Source of the DNA: JALHRI01 sp044351685
GTDB taxonomy: Bacteria; Pseudomonadota; Alphaproteobacteria; Rickettsiales; UBA3002
Direction of reading: 5' to 3'
Assembly: GCA_044351685.1 (NCBI GenBank)
Contig: JBILFK010000019.1
Span: 1 to 18,037 of the forward strand
DNA: 18,037 nt
In this document: piece after piece, positions 1-6,117 of the stretch
Position numbering within the stretch: the stretch's first letter is position 1
How the letters are laid out: every line of letters begins with the position of its first letter
Notes under the pieces: generated by a model
The model's database searches: none
Told to the model about the DNA's origin: nothing
What the model saw: the letters and a program-made list of their open reading frames with translations, nothing else
Made by a program: the position numbers and the translations under genes

Positions 1-324
1 GGGCTTTACCGCATAATTCGGGCAGGTAAGCGCCAGCACTGCGCCTTTATCGGCAAGCGTATATTCGGCGACAAAATCTAACCAAGCCAGAAATGCCGCT
101 GAATAGCGATACCCGAGAACTTGCGTGATGGGCTTTAATTTTGCAGTTGGCACATCGGCATTGTGTTCACTTGTTGTCATGCCCACGATTTTTTTACCCA
201 TCAGCGTGGTTTCGACGAGCGTGCCCTCGGCAATATTCTCGGGTACACGGTAATCGAGCGCGCTGGCATGCGCGCGCGGCAGCAGCACGGTGCGTTGGGC
301 AGTGAATGTTTCAGCGAGTGACAT
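1..324 (-). CDS. priA: Primosomal protein N' (replication restart helicase PriA), N-terminal part
   Basis: Reading the minus strand from the ATG at 324 gives 108 codons open to the window edge, so only the N-terminus is present. PriA recognises stalled replication forks and reloads the replisome in the cytoplasm. The visible part matches the PriA 3'-DNA-binding domain: an opening strand RTVLLPRAHASALDYRVPE (residues 11-29) followed by a turn of the type GTLVETTLMGKKIVGMT, where the family usually has a G-x-x-V-x-V-P-F-G-x-R-x-x-x-G-x-V pattern. The helicase and zinc-binding regions lie beyond the window. The gene is divergent from the transaldolase, and priA next to transaldolase, DUF484 and xerC is a familiar alphaproteobacterial neighbourhood, which supports the call. 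A weak ribosome site (AGGTG) precedes the start. The identification rests on a short segment plus context. Confidence 0.83.
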   Translation of the reverse strand, partial: MSLAETFTAQRTVLLPRAHASALDYRVPENIAEGTLVETTLMGKKIVGMTTSEHNADVPTAKLKPITQVLGYRYSAAFLAWLDFVAEYTLADKGAVLALTCPNYAVKP

Positions 325-340
325 AGCGTTGCACCTACAC

Positions 341-420
341 GTCATTGCGAACGAAGTGAAGCAATCCAGAAAATTTCTTGTATGGATTGCCGCGTCGGGC
401 TACGCCCTTCTTGCAATGAC
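341..420. repeat. Dispersed palindromic repeat (GTCATTGCGA...TTGCAATGAC type)
   Basis: This 80-base imperfect palindrome fills most of the gap between the divergent priA and transaldolase genes. Outer arms are GTCATTGCGA (341-350) and TTGCAATGAC (411-420), with one mismatch. Inner arms GCAATCCA (361-368) and TGGATTGC (383-390) are perfect. The overall form, ending in GTCATTGCGA and carrying GCAATCCA inside, is that of small non-coding palindromes scattered between genes in many proteobacterial genomes. Partial relatives lie at 3418-3455 and 9798-9807. It is likely transcribed as part of the priA or transaldolase leader, depending on where the promoters lie. Confidence 0.8.
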
Positions 421-443
421 ATTCATCTAAGAGGCTCTCCCCT

Positions 444-1097
444 ATGAAATTTTTTGTTGATACCGCCGATGTAAAAGAAATTCGTGATTTAGCGGCTACC
501 GGCCTGCTCGATGGCGTGACCACCAACCCCTCGCTGATTAAAAAATCCGGGCGCGATTTTAAAGAAGTGATTGCCGAAATTTGTGGTGTGGTCGAAGGCC
601 CAGTGAGCGCCGAAGTGGTGGCCACCGATTACGAAGGCATGGTGAAACAAGGCTTAGAGCTTGCCAAAATCGCCGATAACGTGGCGGTAAAAGTGCCCCT
701 CACGCTGGATGGGCTGAAGGCCTGCAAGCATTTCCGCGATAAAGATATTATGGTGAATGTGACCTTGTGCTTCTCGCCGGCGCAGGCGATTTTGGCGGCG
801 AAGGCGGGCGCAAGCTTCATTTCGCCGTTTGTGGGCCGCTTGGATGATGTAGGCCAAGATGGCATGAGCCTGATTCACGAAATTATGAGTATTTACGGTA
901 ACTACCCCGAATGGGAAACCGAAGTGCTGGTGGCCAGCATTCGCCACCCGATGCATATTGTAGAATCTGGCCGATTAGGCGCGCATGTGGTGACAGCACC
1001 GCCAGCGGTGCTGAAGCAATTGGTGCAGCACCCGCTGACCGATAAAGGCCTTGAGCAATTCCTCAAAGATTGGGAAGCGACGGGGCAGAAGCTGTAG
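444..1097 (+). CDS. tal: Transaldolase (FSA/TalC-type, 217 aa)
   Basis: This is a small single-domain member of the transaldolase / fructose-6-phosphate aldolase family, whose members are usually 215-225 residues. Transaldolase moves a dihydroxyacetone unit between sugar phosphates in the non-oxidative pentose phosphate pathway in the cytoplasm. Landmarks are FFVDTADVKEI at the N-terminus, GVTTNPSLIKKSG (24-36), the Schiff-base lysine in VAVKVPLT (Lys83), VNVTLCFS (104-111) and SPFVGRLDD (127-135). Two residues that separate subfamilies point to transaldolase: Glu57 and Phe129 stand where E. coli fructose-6-phosphate aldolase has Gln and Tyr. Such genes are often labelled fructose-6-phosphate aldolase. 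The ATG at 444 has an AGAGG ribosome site at 430-434. A hairpin begins four bases after the stop. Confidence 0.93.
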   Translation: MKFFVDTADVKEIRDLAATGLLDGVTTNPSLIKKSGRDFKEVIAEICGVVEGPVSAEVVATDYEGMVKQGLELAKIADNVAVKVPLTLDGLKACKHFRDKDIMVNVTLCFSPAQAILAAKAGASFISPFVGRLDDVGQDGMSLIHEIMSIYGNYPEWETEVLVASIRHPMHIVESGRLGAHVVTAPPAVLKQLVQHPLTDKGLEQFLKDWEATGQKL

Positions 1098-1101
1098 TCT
1101 T

Positions 1102-1144
1102 TACTTCAAAGTCCCTCGGCTTCGCCTCGGTGTACTTTGAAGTA
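1102..1144. repeat. Inverted repeat with perfect 11-base arms after tal
   Basis: TACTTCAAAGT (1102-1112) pairs perfectly with ACTTTGAAGTA (1134-1144) around a 21-base loop that itself contains GGC-TTC-GCC. It starts four bases after the transaldolase stop codon, so it could end or protect that transcript, but there is no run of T after the stem, so it is not a textbook intrinsic terminator. Confidence 0.6.
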
Positions 1145-1208
1145 GGTGTCTTGAAGCTGGGCGGCTCAAGGCGGCTCTTCGCCACCCGAAATTTTCTTCT
1201 TCATGTCA

Positions 1209-1227
1209 CCCCGCACTGGTTGCGGGG
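1209..1227. repeat. C-rich hairpin CCCCGCA-CTGGT-TGCGGGG
   Basis: There are perfect 7-base arms with a 5-base loop. The sequence reads GTCACCCCGC...GCGGGGTC, which resembles common dispersed intergenic palindromes of proteobacteria. No T-tract follows on either strand. Confidence 0.55.
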
Positions 1228-1235
1228 TCTGAATG

Positions 1236-1295
1236 CCCTCACCCCACCCCTCTCCCTGAGGGAGAGGGTGACGAGCAGCGCGAGTCGGGTGAGGG
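1236..1295. repeat. Nested palindrome, CCCTCACCC / GGGTGAGGG with inner 10-base arms
   Basis: Outer arms CCCTCACCC (1236-1244) and GGGTGAGGG (1287-1295) are exact reverse complements. Inside them CCCTCTCCCT (1248-1257) and AGGGAGAGGG (1259-1268) are also exact, around a single G. The format, CCCTCACCC followed by a CCCTCTCCC hairpin, is that of a dispersed intergenic repeat found in many proteobacterial genomes. No coding role is supported. Confidence 0.72.
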
Positions 1296-1340
1296 GGCGC
1301 AACAGAGGCTCGTGTTATTTCCGCACCACTTCTTACACAT

Positions 1341-1368
1341 CACGCGCCACGCGCCACGCATCACGCGC
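1341..1368. repeat. Four-unit period-7 tandem repeat (CACNNNN)
   Basis: Four consecutive 7-base units read CACGCGC, CACGCGC, CACGCAT and CACGCGC. The array ends 60 bases before the DUF484 start. A second array of the same period and the same CAC opening lies before xerC (2164-2184), although the remaining bases differ. Confidence 0.65.
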
Positions 1369-1428
1369 TTCTAGCGCCCGTGTTGCAGATTTTTCTGCTA
1401 GATTCTCGTTATGACAGTAGGCGTTCCC

Positions 1429-2154
1429 ATGACCGATACCACCGAAATGACCAAGAAAATGGTCATCGAATATCTGCGTTCGCACCCCGATTTTCTCGCC
1501 GATAACCCCGAAGTGCTTGAGGCTTTGATTCCGCCCGAGCAAAATCACGGGCGCGGCGTGGTGGATTTCCAGTTTTACGCGATCGATCATTTGCGCAGCA
1601 CCATGCGCCGCTTCAAAGAGCGTTTCCAGAAGCTGGTGGCCAGCGCACAAGATAATATGTCGACGCAGCACCAGGTGCATCAGGCCGCACTTTCCATTCT
1701 GCATGCGCGCAATATCGAGCAATTGCTCGAAGCGATGACAAGTGACCTCATGCACTGGTTCGATACCGATGTGGTGCGGCTATGCTTAGAATCTGAGCTC
1801 GCAGGCTTAACCGAAACCTATTATTCGGAAGCCAATTATTCTGGCATTTGCTTTGTGCCAAGCGGCACGTCACGCGCTTCACTGCTGAATGAAGATGTGC
1901 GGCTGATTGCCGATACACAAAGCGAGCCACCGATTGGCTTTGAAATGATTTTTGCCGATTGCTCGAGCTTGGTGCGCTCGTGTGCGTTGCTGCGCCTGGA
2001 TATGCCCGGCATGGGCAGATCGGCGATTTTAGCGTTTGGTGTGCGCCGCACTGGCCATTTCCACCCGCATCAGGCGAAAGATTTATTGGCGTTTCTAGCC
2101 GCCGTGATGGCGATAAAACTCGAAGAATGTTTAGCGCGCGGCGATTTGGGTTAA
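1429..2154 (+). CDS. DUF484 family protein
   Basis: This 241-residue soluble protein is of the DUF484 family, which is widespread in proteobacteria, is commonly encoded beside xerC and has no established biochemical role. The N-terminal motif VIEYLRSHPDFLADNPEVLE (12-31) and the following basic helical stretch rich in LR, RF and KER are typical. The C-terminal two-thirds is predicted to fold like a GAF domain. I chose the ATG at 1429 because AGTAGG lies 7 bases before it. An in-frame ATG at 1411 would add six residues but has no ribosome site. The stop is 30 bases from xerC, so co-transcription with xerC is likely. This is consistent with an accessory role to chromosome-dimer resolution, which is inference from context only. 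Confidence 0.85.
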   Translation: MTDTTEMTKKMVIEYLRSHPDFLADNPEVLEALIPPEQNHGRGVVDFQFYAIDHLRSTMRRFKERFQKLVASAQDNMSTQHQVHQAALSILHARNIEQLLEAMTSDLMHWFDTDVVRLCLESELAGLTETYYSEANYSGICFVPSGTSRASLLNEDVRLIADTQSEPPIGFEMIFADCSSLVRSCALLRLDMPGMGRSAILAFGVRRTGHFHPHQAKDLLAFLAAVMAIKLEECLARGDLG

Positions 2155-2163
2155 ATGTGCTAG

Positions 2164-2184
2164 CACTAGCCACTAGTCACTAAC
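2164..2184. repeat. Three-unit period-7 tandem repeat abutting the xerC start
   Basis: Three units read CACTAGC, CACTAGT and CACTAAC and end directly at the xerC ATG (2185). The array occupies the place where the xerC ribosome binding site should be, and no purine-rich Shine-Dalgarno sequence is visible. xerC may therefore start by translational coupling to DUF484, or initiate weakly. Confidence 0.65.
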
Positions 2185-3111
2185 ATGACACTTCCACCCC
2201 TCACTCCTGAACTACACGATATCGTGATGGCGTGGCGCGATGAGCTTGCGGGTGTGCGCCGCGCATCGGCGCATACGCTGACGAGCTACACACACGACCT
2301 GACAGATTTTTTTGGTTTTCTTACGCAGTATCGTGGCGAAAACATTGCACTTAAAACGCTGCCATCATTGCATGAACGCGAAGTGAGGGCGTGGCTGGCC
2401 GCCCGCCACGCGCGCGGCATGAAAGCGGCAAGTAATGCGCGAGCAATTTCGAGCCTGCGTAATTTTTGCAAATTTCTACATCGCCACGCGGGCCTTGAAG
2501 TGAAGGCGGCACTGCAGGTGGCCACCCCCAAACTTAGCAAACCATTGCCCAAAGCGCCGAGTGAAGCACAGGCTTATGCGGCACTGGAAGCTCTAAGCGA
2601 ACACGAGTCTGAGCCATGGATTTCTGCGCGGAATCATGCGCTGGCTATGCTGCTTTATGGTTGCGGCTTGCGCATCAGCGAGGCGCTGCATTTAACGCTC
2701 GGTGATGTGCAGGGCGATACATTGCGTATTCTGGGCAAAGGTAAAAAAGAACGGCTGGTACCGCTGCTGGCGGTGGTGAAGCAGGCGATCGATGCCTATG
2801 TTGCGCAGTGCCCGCACCACCGTGCGTGGATGCGTGACCCCTTATTTTTCGGGGTGCAGGGCAAGCCCTTGCAGCCCGCAATTTTTCAACATTTAATGCA
2901 GCAATTGCGCCGCGATTATGGTTTGCCTGAAAGCCTTACGCCGCACGCACTTCGCCATGCGTTTGCCACGCATTTGCTGAGTGCTGGCGCCGATTTGCGT
3001 GATATTCAGGAATTGCTCGGGCACAGCAGTTTAAGTACCACGCAGCGCTACACCAAGGTCGATACCGCGCGCTTGCTAGAGGCGTATAAAAACGCACACC
3101 CGCGGGCGTAG
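2185..3111 (+). CDS. xerC: Site-specific tyrosine recombinase XerC
   Basis: XerC, with XerD and FtsK, resolves chromosome dimers at dif sites. This 308-residue protein has the usual length. Residues 1-115 form the SAM-like core-binding domain (LTSYTHDLTDFFGFL at 32-46). The catalytic domain carries all expected active-site residues at the canonical spacing: Arg163 (CGLRISEAL), Lys187 (GKGKKERLVP), His254 and Arg257 (TPHALRHAFATHLL), His280 (LLGHSS) and nucleophile Tyr289 (RYTKVD). The C-terminal ending AHPRA is a XerC hallmark that separates it from XerD. No clear ribosome site precedes the ATG because a tandem repeat abuts it. The stop codon directly abuts the stop of the convergent small gene. 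Confidence 0.94.
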   Translation: MTLPPLTPELHDIVMAWRDELAGVRRASAHTLTSYTHDLTDFFGFLTQYRGENIALKTLPSLHEREVRAWLAARHARGMKAASNARAISSLRNFCKFLHRHAGLEVKAALQVATPKLSKPLPKAPSEAQAYAALEALSEHESEPWISARNHALAMLLYGCGLRISEALHLTLGDVQGDTLRILGKGKKERLVPLLAVVKQAIDAYVAQCPHHRAWMRDPLFFGVQGKPLQPAIFQHLMQQLRRDYGLPESLTPHALRHAFATHLLSAGADLRDIQELLGHSSLSTTQRYTKVDTARLLEAYKNAHPRA

Positions 3112-3378
3112 TTAGCCCTTTTTTTCGAGCAAGCGCAGAATCGTGAAATACACATCTTTCACATGTTCTTCGGGTTTCATTTTGCCCATGCGCATGGCAT
3201 CGGCCACTTCTTTGAAGAAGCTTTCTTCGATATCTTTGGGCATCAGCCGGAAGCCGGAATTTTCGATGATCTTCATCACCGCCTGCGCCTGCTTGTTATA
3301 ATCTTCAAAAAAATACGAACTATCCGCCTTTTGAATGGCGCCTGCGATGTCGGTACGTAATTTTTTCAGTGAACTCAT
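3112..3378 (-). CDS. Small conserved-looking protein of unknown function (88 aa)
   Basis: I do not recognise this family. The frame encodes 88 residues from the ATG at 3378: a charged, helix-favouring N-terminus (SSLKKLRTDIAGAIQKAD), a central YFFEDYNKQAQAVMKIIE segment, then SGFRLMPKDIEESFFKEVAD and a terminal helix ending LRLLEKKG. There is no signal peptide, membrane segment or cysteine, so a small cytoplasmic helical protein is predicted. The same frame stays open far upstream but would run through sbp on the other strand, so the start at 3378 is preferred. The stop abuts the xerC stop exactly, and the gene is divergent from sbp with only 71 bases between starts. Compact placement and sensible composition support a real gene. 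Confidence 0.7.
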   Translation of the reverse strand: MSSLKKLRTDIAGAIQKADSSYFFEDYNKQAQAVMKIIENSGFRLMPKDIEESFFKEVADAMRMGKMKPEEHVKDVYFTILRLLEKKG

Positions 3379-3417
3379 AACCCAATACGTTGCGGTGGTA
3401 TGGAAAACTAATAGACG

Positions 3418-3455
3418 TGGTTGCCGCATCGCGCTACGGCTTTGTGGCAATGATA
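3418..3455. repeat. Degenerate half-copy of the 341-420 palindrome covering the sbp start
   Basis: Bases 3421-3455 match the right half of the palindrome at 387-421 in 28 of 35 aligned positions by eye (TTGCCGC...TCG...GCTACG...GCAATGA). The ATG of sbp at 3450 falls in the GCAATGA end of the remnant. No left half is evident. Confidence 0.55.
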
Positions 3456-4436
3456 CGCTATCTCTTACTGGTACTGATACTACCCTGGCAAGCACTTGCT
3501 GCACCGCGCCCCATGTTGCTGCATGTTTCGTATGATGCCACGCGCGAATTATTTGCCGATTATAATCGCTGGTTTGAAAAACAGCAGCAAGCCGAAGGCT
3601 TGGAAAAACCAAAAATTCGTATGTCACACGGTGGCTCGGGCAAGCAGGCGCGCGCGGTGATGGACGGCCTACCCGCCGATATTGTGAGTCTTGCGCTCGG
3701 CTACGATATGGATGCGCTGGCTGCGCGCGGCCTGGTGGAAAAAAATTGGGCGCAGCAATGGCCACACGATGCCACGGCGTTTTATTCCACCATTGTACTG
3801 CTGGTGCGTAAGGGCAACCCAAAAAACATTCATGGCTGGCAAGATTTAGCGCGCCGCGATGTGCATGCCTTAACGCCCAACCCTAAAACTTCGGGCGGTG
3901 CGCGCTGGGGCTACCTTGCCGCATGGGCCTATGCGCACCGCACGTACGATAGCGAGCCAAGCGCGCGTGCCTATATGCGGGCATGGCTTTCACGTGTGAA
4001 AGTGTTTGATACCGGCGCGCGTGCCGCTACCACCAATTTTGTGCGGCGCGGGCAGGGCGATGTGCTGATTACCTGGGAAACCGAAGCGCGTATTGCGCAG
4101 CATTATTTTGGCGATGATGCCTTTGAAATTATCATGCCAACGATCACCATGAAGGCCGAACCGAAATTGGCTGTGCTTCCCGCGAGCATCAAGGCGCACG
4201 GCACACAAGCACTCGCGAAACGCTATGTGAGTGGCCTCTATGAAGCTGAGCCGCAGCAGATGATTGTGGAACATTATTTTCGCACGCCGCTCTATCCGGA
4301 ACCAAGCAATCTTGCCTCACTGAAAGGGGTCACGCTCATCACGATTGAGGCGCTGGGCGGTTGGGAAAAAGTTCAGCGCGAACATTTTTCCGAAGGTGGG
4401 TTGTTTGATCAGTTCACCGCGCGGGGTGCGCCATGA
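3450..4436 (+). CDS. sbp: Sulfate/thiosulfate ABC transporter, periplasmic binding protein
   Basis: This periplasmic receptor captures sulfate or thiosulfate and delivers it to the CysTWA importer for sulfur assimilation. From the ATG at 3450 it has 328 residues, matching the Sbp/CysP family length. A signal peptide covers residues 1-17 with likely cleavage after ALA. Family signatures follow in order: LLHVSYDATRELF (23-35), SHGGSGKQARAV (59-70), ADIVSLALGYD (76-86), LVRKGNPKNI (118-127), TPNPKTSGGARWGYLAAW (142-159), DTGARAATT (187-195) and GDVLITWE (203-210). Upstream in-frame TTG codons would bury the signal peptide, so they were rejected. The ribosome site is poor, and the start lies inside a repeat remnant. 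Sbp and CysP cannot be told apart by reading alone. The stop overlaps the cysT start by four bases. Confidence 0.94.
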   Translation: MIRYLLLVLILPWQALAAPRPMLLHVSYDATRELFADYNRWFEKQQQAEGLEKPKIRMSHGGSGKQARAVMDGLPADIVSLALGYDMDALAARGLVEKNWAQQWPHDATAFYSTIVLLVRKGNPKNIHGWQDLARRDVHALTPNPKTSGGARWGYLAAWAYAHRTYDSEPSARAYMRAWLSRVKVFDTGARAATTNFVRRGQGDVLITWETEARIAQHYFGDDAFEIIMPTITMKAEPKLAVLPASIKAHGTQALAKRYVSGLYEAEPQQMIVEHYFRTPLYPEPSNLASLKGVTLITIEALGGWEKVQREHFSEGGLFDQFTARGAP

Positions 4437-5290
4437 TGCAGGTGTTTTCTTTCGCACCGTTTATGCGCACACGCCGCAGCGTGCTGCCCGGTTACCGCGC
4501 CAGCATGGCCGCAACACTTATCTGGCTGAGTATCATTGTGTTGTTACCGCTGATCGTGTTGCTGGTTTCGGTAACGCATATTTCTGCGGACATTTGGCTT
4601 GAAACGTTGCGCAACGAACGCGTGCAGGCGGCATTTTTGCTAAGCATGCAGGCAGCTCTTGGTGCGGCGTGCATTGCCACCGTGCTGGGTGTGCTGGTGG
4701 CCTGGGTGCTAACGCGTTACCGGTTTTTTGGGCGCGGGTTGCTGGATGCGCTGGTGGATATTCCGTTTGCGCTGCCGACTGCGATTGCGGGCATTGCGCT
4801 GAGCGCGGTGTATGCGCCGGATGGCGCGATTGGTGGATTTTTGCAGCAAAATTTTGGCATTGAGCTGGTGTTTAACCGCACCGGTATCTGGCTGGCGCTG
4901 GTGTTTATTGGTTTGCCGTTTGTGGTGCGCAGCGTGCAGCCAGTGCTCGGCGAAATTGACCGCGAACTTGAAGAAGCCGCCGCCTCGCTTGGCGCGAATC
5001 GTGTGCAGATTTTTGTGCGCGTGTTGTTTCCGTTGTTGCGGCCTGCCATTCTTTCTGGCTTTGCGTTGGCACTCGCACGCGGCTTTGGCGAATATGGCTC
5101 GGTGATTTTTTTGACCGGCAACGTGCCCTATGTTTCTGAAATTGTGCCGTTGGCAATTGTAACGGCGCTGGAAAGTTATCAGGTGGAAGCCGCCACCATT
5201 ATGGCGACGCTGATGCTGCTGATCTCGTTTGCGATGTTGTATTTGCTGAATATGTTGCAGCATCATTCGATGCATGGGGCGCGCCGATGA
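4433..5290 (+). CDS. cysT: Sulfate/thiosulfate ABC transporter permease CysT (CysU)
   Basis: This inner-membrane permease of the sulfate importer pairs with CysW to form the channel. The 285 residues show about six hydrophobic helices, the first near residues 26-47. The cytoplasmic EAA loop that docks on the ATPase is at 178-200, with EEAAASLGANR followed by LFP. The segment ALVDIPFALPTAIAGIAL (106-123) is typical of CysT. The start overlaps the sbp stop as ATGA, indicating translational coupling. A second ATG immediately follows, so initiation could shift by one codon. Downstream it overlaps cysW in the same ATGA fashion. Confidence 0.94.
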   Translation: MMQVFSFAPFMRTRRSVLPGYRASMAATLIWLSIIVLLPLIVLLVSVTHISADIWLETLRNERVQAAFLLSMQAALGAACIATVLGVLVAWVLTRYRFFGRGLLDALVDIPFALPTAIAGIALSAVYAPDGAIGGFLQQNFGIELVFNRTGIWLALVFIGLPFVVRSVQPVLGEIDRELEEAAASLGANRVQIFVRVLFPLLRPAILSGFALALARGFGEYGSVIFLTGNVPYVSEIVPLAIVTALESYQVEAATIMATLMLLISFAMLYLLNMLQHHSMHGARR

Positions 5291-6117
5291 ACCTTGCCAC
5301 ACACGAAGCAACCCCCATTCGCATTGCGCTGACGTTGCTTGCCGCAGCGGTGATTGTGCTGCTGGTGGCGCTGCCACTTGGCGCGGTGTTTACCGAAGCC
5401 TTAAGCCGTGGCGGCGAATATTTTTTACAAAGCCTACAGCATGAAGATGCGCAGGCCGCTATCGGCCTTACGCTCTTGGTAGCCGCGATTGCGGTGCCGC
5501 TGAATCTGGTGTTTGGGGTGGCGGCTTCGTATGCGATTGCGCGCTTTGAATTTCGCGGCAAGCGGCTGTTGCTCACATTCATTGATTTACCGTTTTCGGT
5601 GTCACCGGTAATTTCCGGCGTGATTTATGTGCTGCTTTACGGCGCGCATGGTGTGCTTGGAAGCTGGCTAATCGCGCATGATATTGAAATTATTTTTGCA
5701 CTGCCCGGCCTCGTGTTGGCCACCGTGTTTGTGACTTTTCCGTTTGTCGCGCGCGAGCTGATACCGGTGATGGTGGAACAAGGCGCCGAAGAAGAAGAGG
5801 CGGCGATTATGCTGGGCGCTTCGGGCTGGCAGATGTTTCGCCGTGTTACACTGCCCAATATCCGGCTGGGATTGCTTTACGGTGTGCTGCTTTGCAATGC
5901 GCGGGCGATGGGCGAGTTTGGCGCGGTGTCGGTAGTTTCCGGCCATATACGCGGCGAAACCACCACCATTCCGCTCTATGTCGAAATTCTCTATAACGAA
6001 TATAATTTTGCTGCCGCTTTTGCGGTGGCCAGTGTGCTGACACTGCTTGCCATGCTTACCCTGTGCGCCAAAGCGCTGCTGGAACGTAAACGCCACGAGG
6101 AGGTGCGCGATGATTGA
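5287..6117 (+). CDS. cysW: Sulfate/thiosulfate ABC transporter permease CysW
   Basis: This is the second permease of the importer, with 276 residues and about six membrane helices, the first around 13-36. IDLPFSVSPVISGVIYVLL (99-117) is the characteristic CysW segment. The EAA loop at 168-190 (EEEEAAIMLGASGWQMF then TLP) contacts CysA. GEFGAVSVVSGHIRGETTTI is also typical of this subfamily. The start overlaps cysT by four bases (ATGA). The last bases contain the strong ribosome site for cysA and overlap the cysA reading frame by eight bases. Confidence 0.94.
   Translation: MNLATHEATPIRIALTLLAAAVIVLLVALPLGAVFTEALSRGGEYFLQSLQHEDAQAAIGLTLLVAAIAVPLNLVFGVAASYAIARFEFRGKRLLLTFIDLPFSVSPVISGVIYVLLYGAHGVLGSWLIAHDIEIIFALPGLVLATVFVTFPFVARELIPVMVEQGAEEEEAAIMLGASGWQMFRRVTLPNIRLGLLYGVLLCNARAMGEFGAVSVVSGHIRGETTTIPLYVEILYNEYNFAAAFAVASVLTLLAMLTLCAKALLERKRHEEVRDD
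6097..6103 (+). promoter_or_regulatory. Strong Shine-Dalgarno site GAGGAGG that fixes the cysA start
   Basis: GAGGAGG lies inside the end of cysW, six bases before the ATG at 6110. It is the best ribosome site in this operon and decides against the in-frame ATG at 6047, which has no such site and would add 21 residues lacking ATPase character. Confidence 0.8.

Larger units (their letters stand above)
1098..1428. other. Gene-free interval rich in hairpins and short repeats
   Basis: No convincing gene is seen in this 331-base stretch. The open frame that crosses it (1070-1414) is built from repeat sequence and has no family resemblance. It holds four separable structures listed individually: an 11-base inverted repeat, a C-rich hairpin, a nested palindrome and a period-7 tandem array. 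A short GCAGA-TTTT-TCTGC inverted repeat (1385-1398) lies just before the next gene. No sigma-70 promoter with good spacing was recognised. Confidence 0.7.

Noticed and set aside
1102..1144. Intrinsic terminator for the transaldolase gene
   Set aside because: The stem is good but the loop is 21 bases and no T-tract follows, so it is reported as an inverted repeat instead.
1341..1368. CRISPR-like array
   Set aside because: Units are only 7 bases and contiguous, without spacers; it is a short tandem repeat.
1383..1404. Sigma-70 promoter TTGCAG...TAGATT before DUF484
   Set aside because: The spacing between the hexamers is about 10 bases, far too short for a functional promoter.
1070..1414. 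Possible 114-residue plus-strand gene after the transaldolase
   Set aside because: It overlaps the transaldolase end and is made almost entirely of palindromic and tandem repeats; the predicted protein resembles no family.
3112..3822. 236-residue minus-strand frame covering the small gene and the start of sbp
   Set aside because: Only the last 88 residues look protein-like. The upstream part lies antisense to the well-supported sbp gene and reads as low-quality Arg/Pro/Ser-rich sequence.
4709..5377. 222-residue minus-strand frame antisense to cysT
   Set aside because: It is rich in Gln, His and Arg, as expected from the reverse frame of a hydrophobic permease. The plus-strand gene is unambiguous.
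6047..6109. Upstream ATG extending cysA by 21 residues
   Set aside because: The extension lies inside cysW, is Cys/Pro-rich and lacks a ribosome site, whereas GAGGAGG sits six bases before the ATG at 6110.
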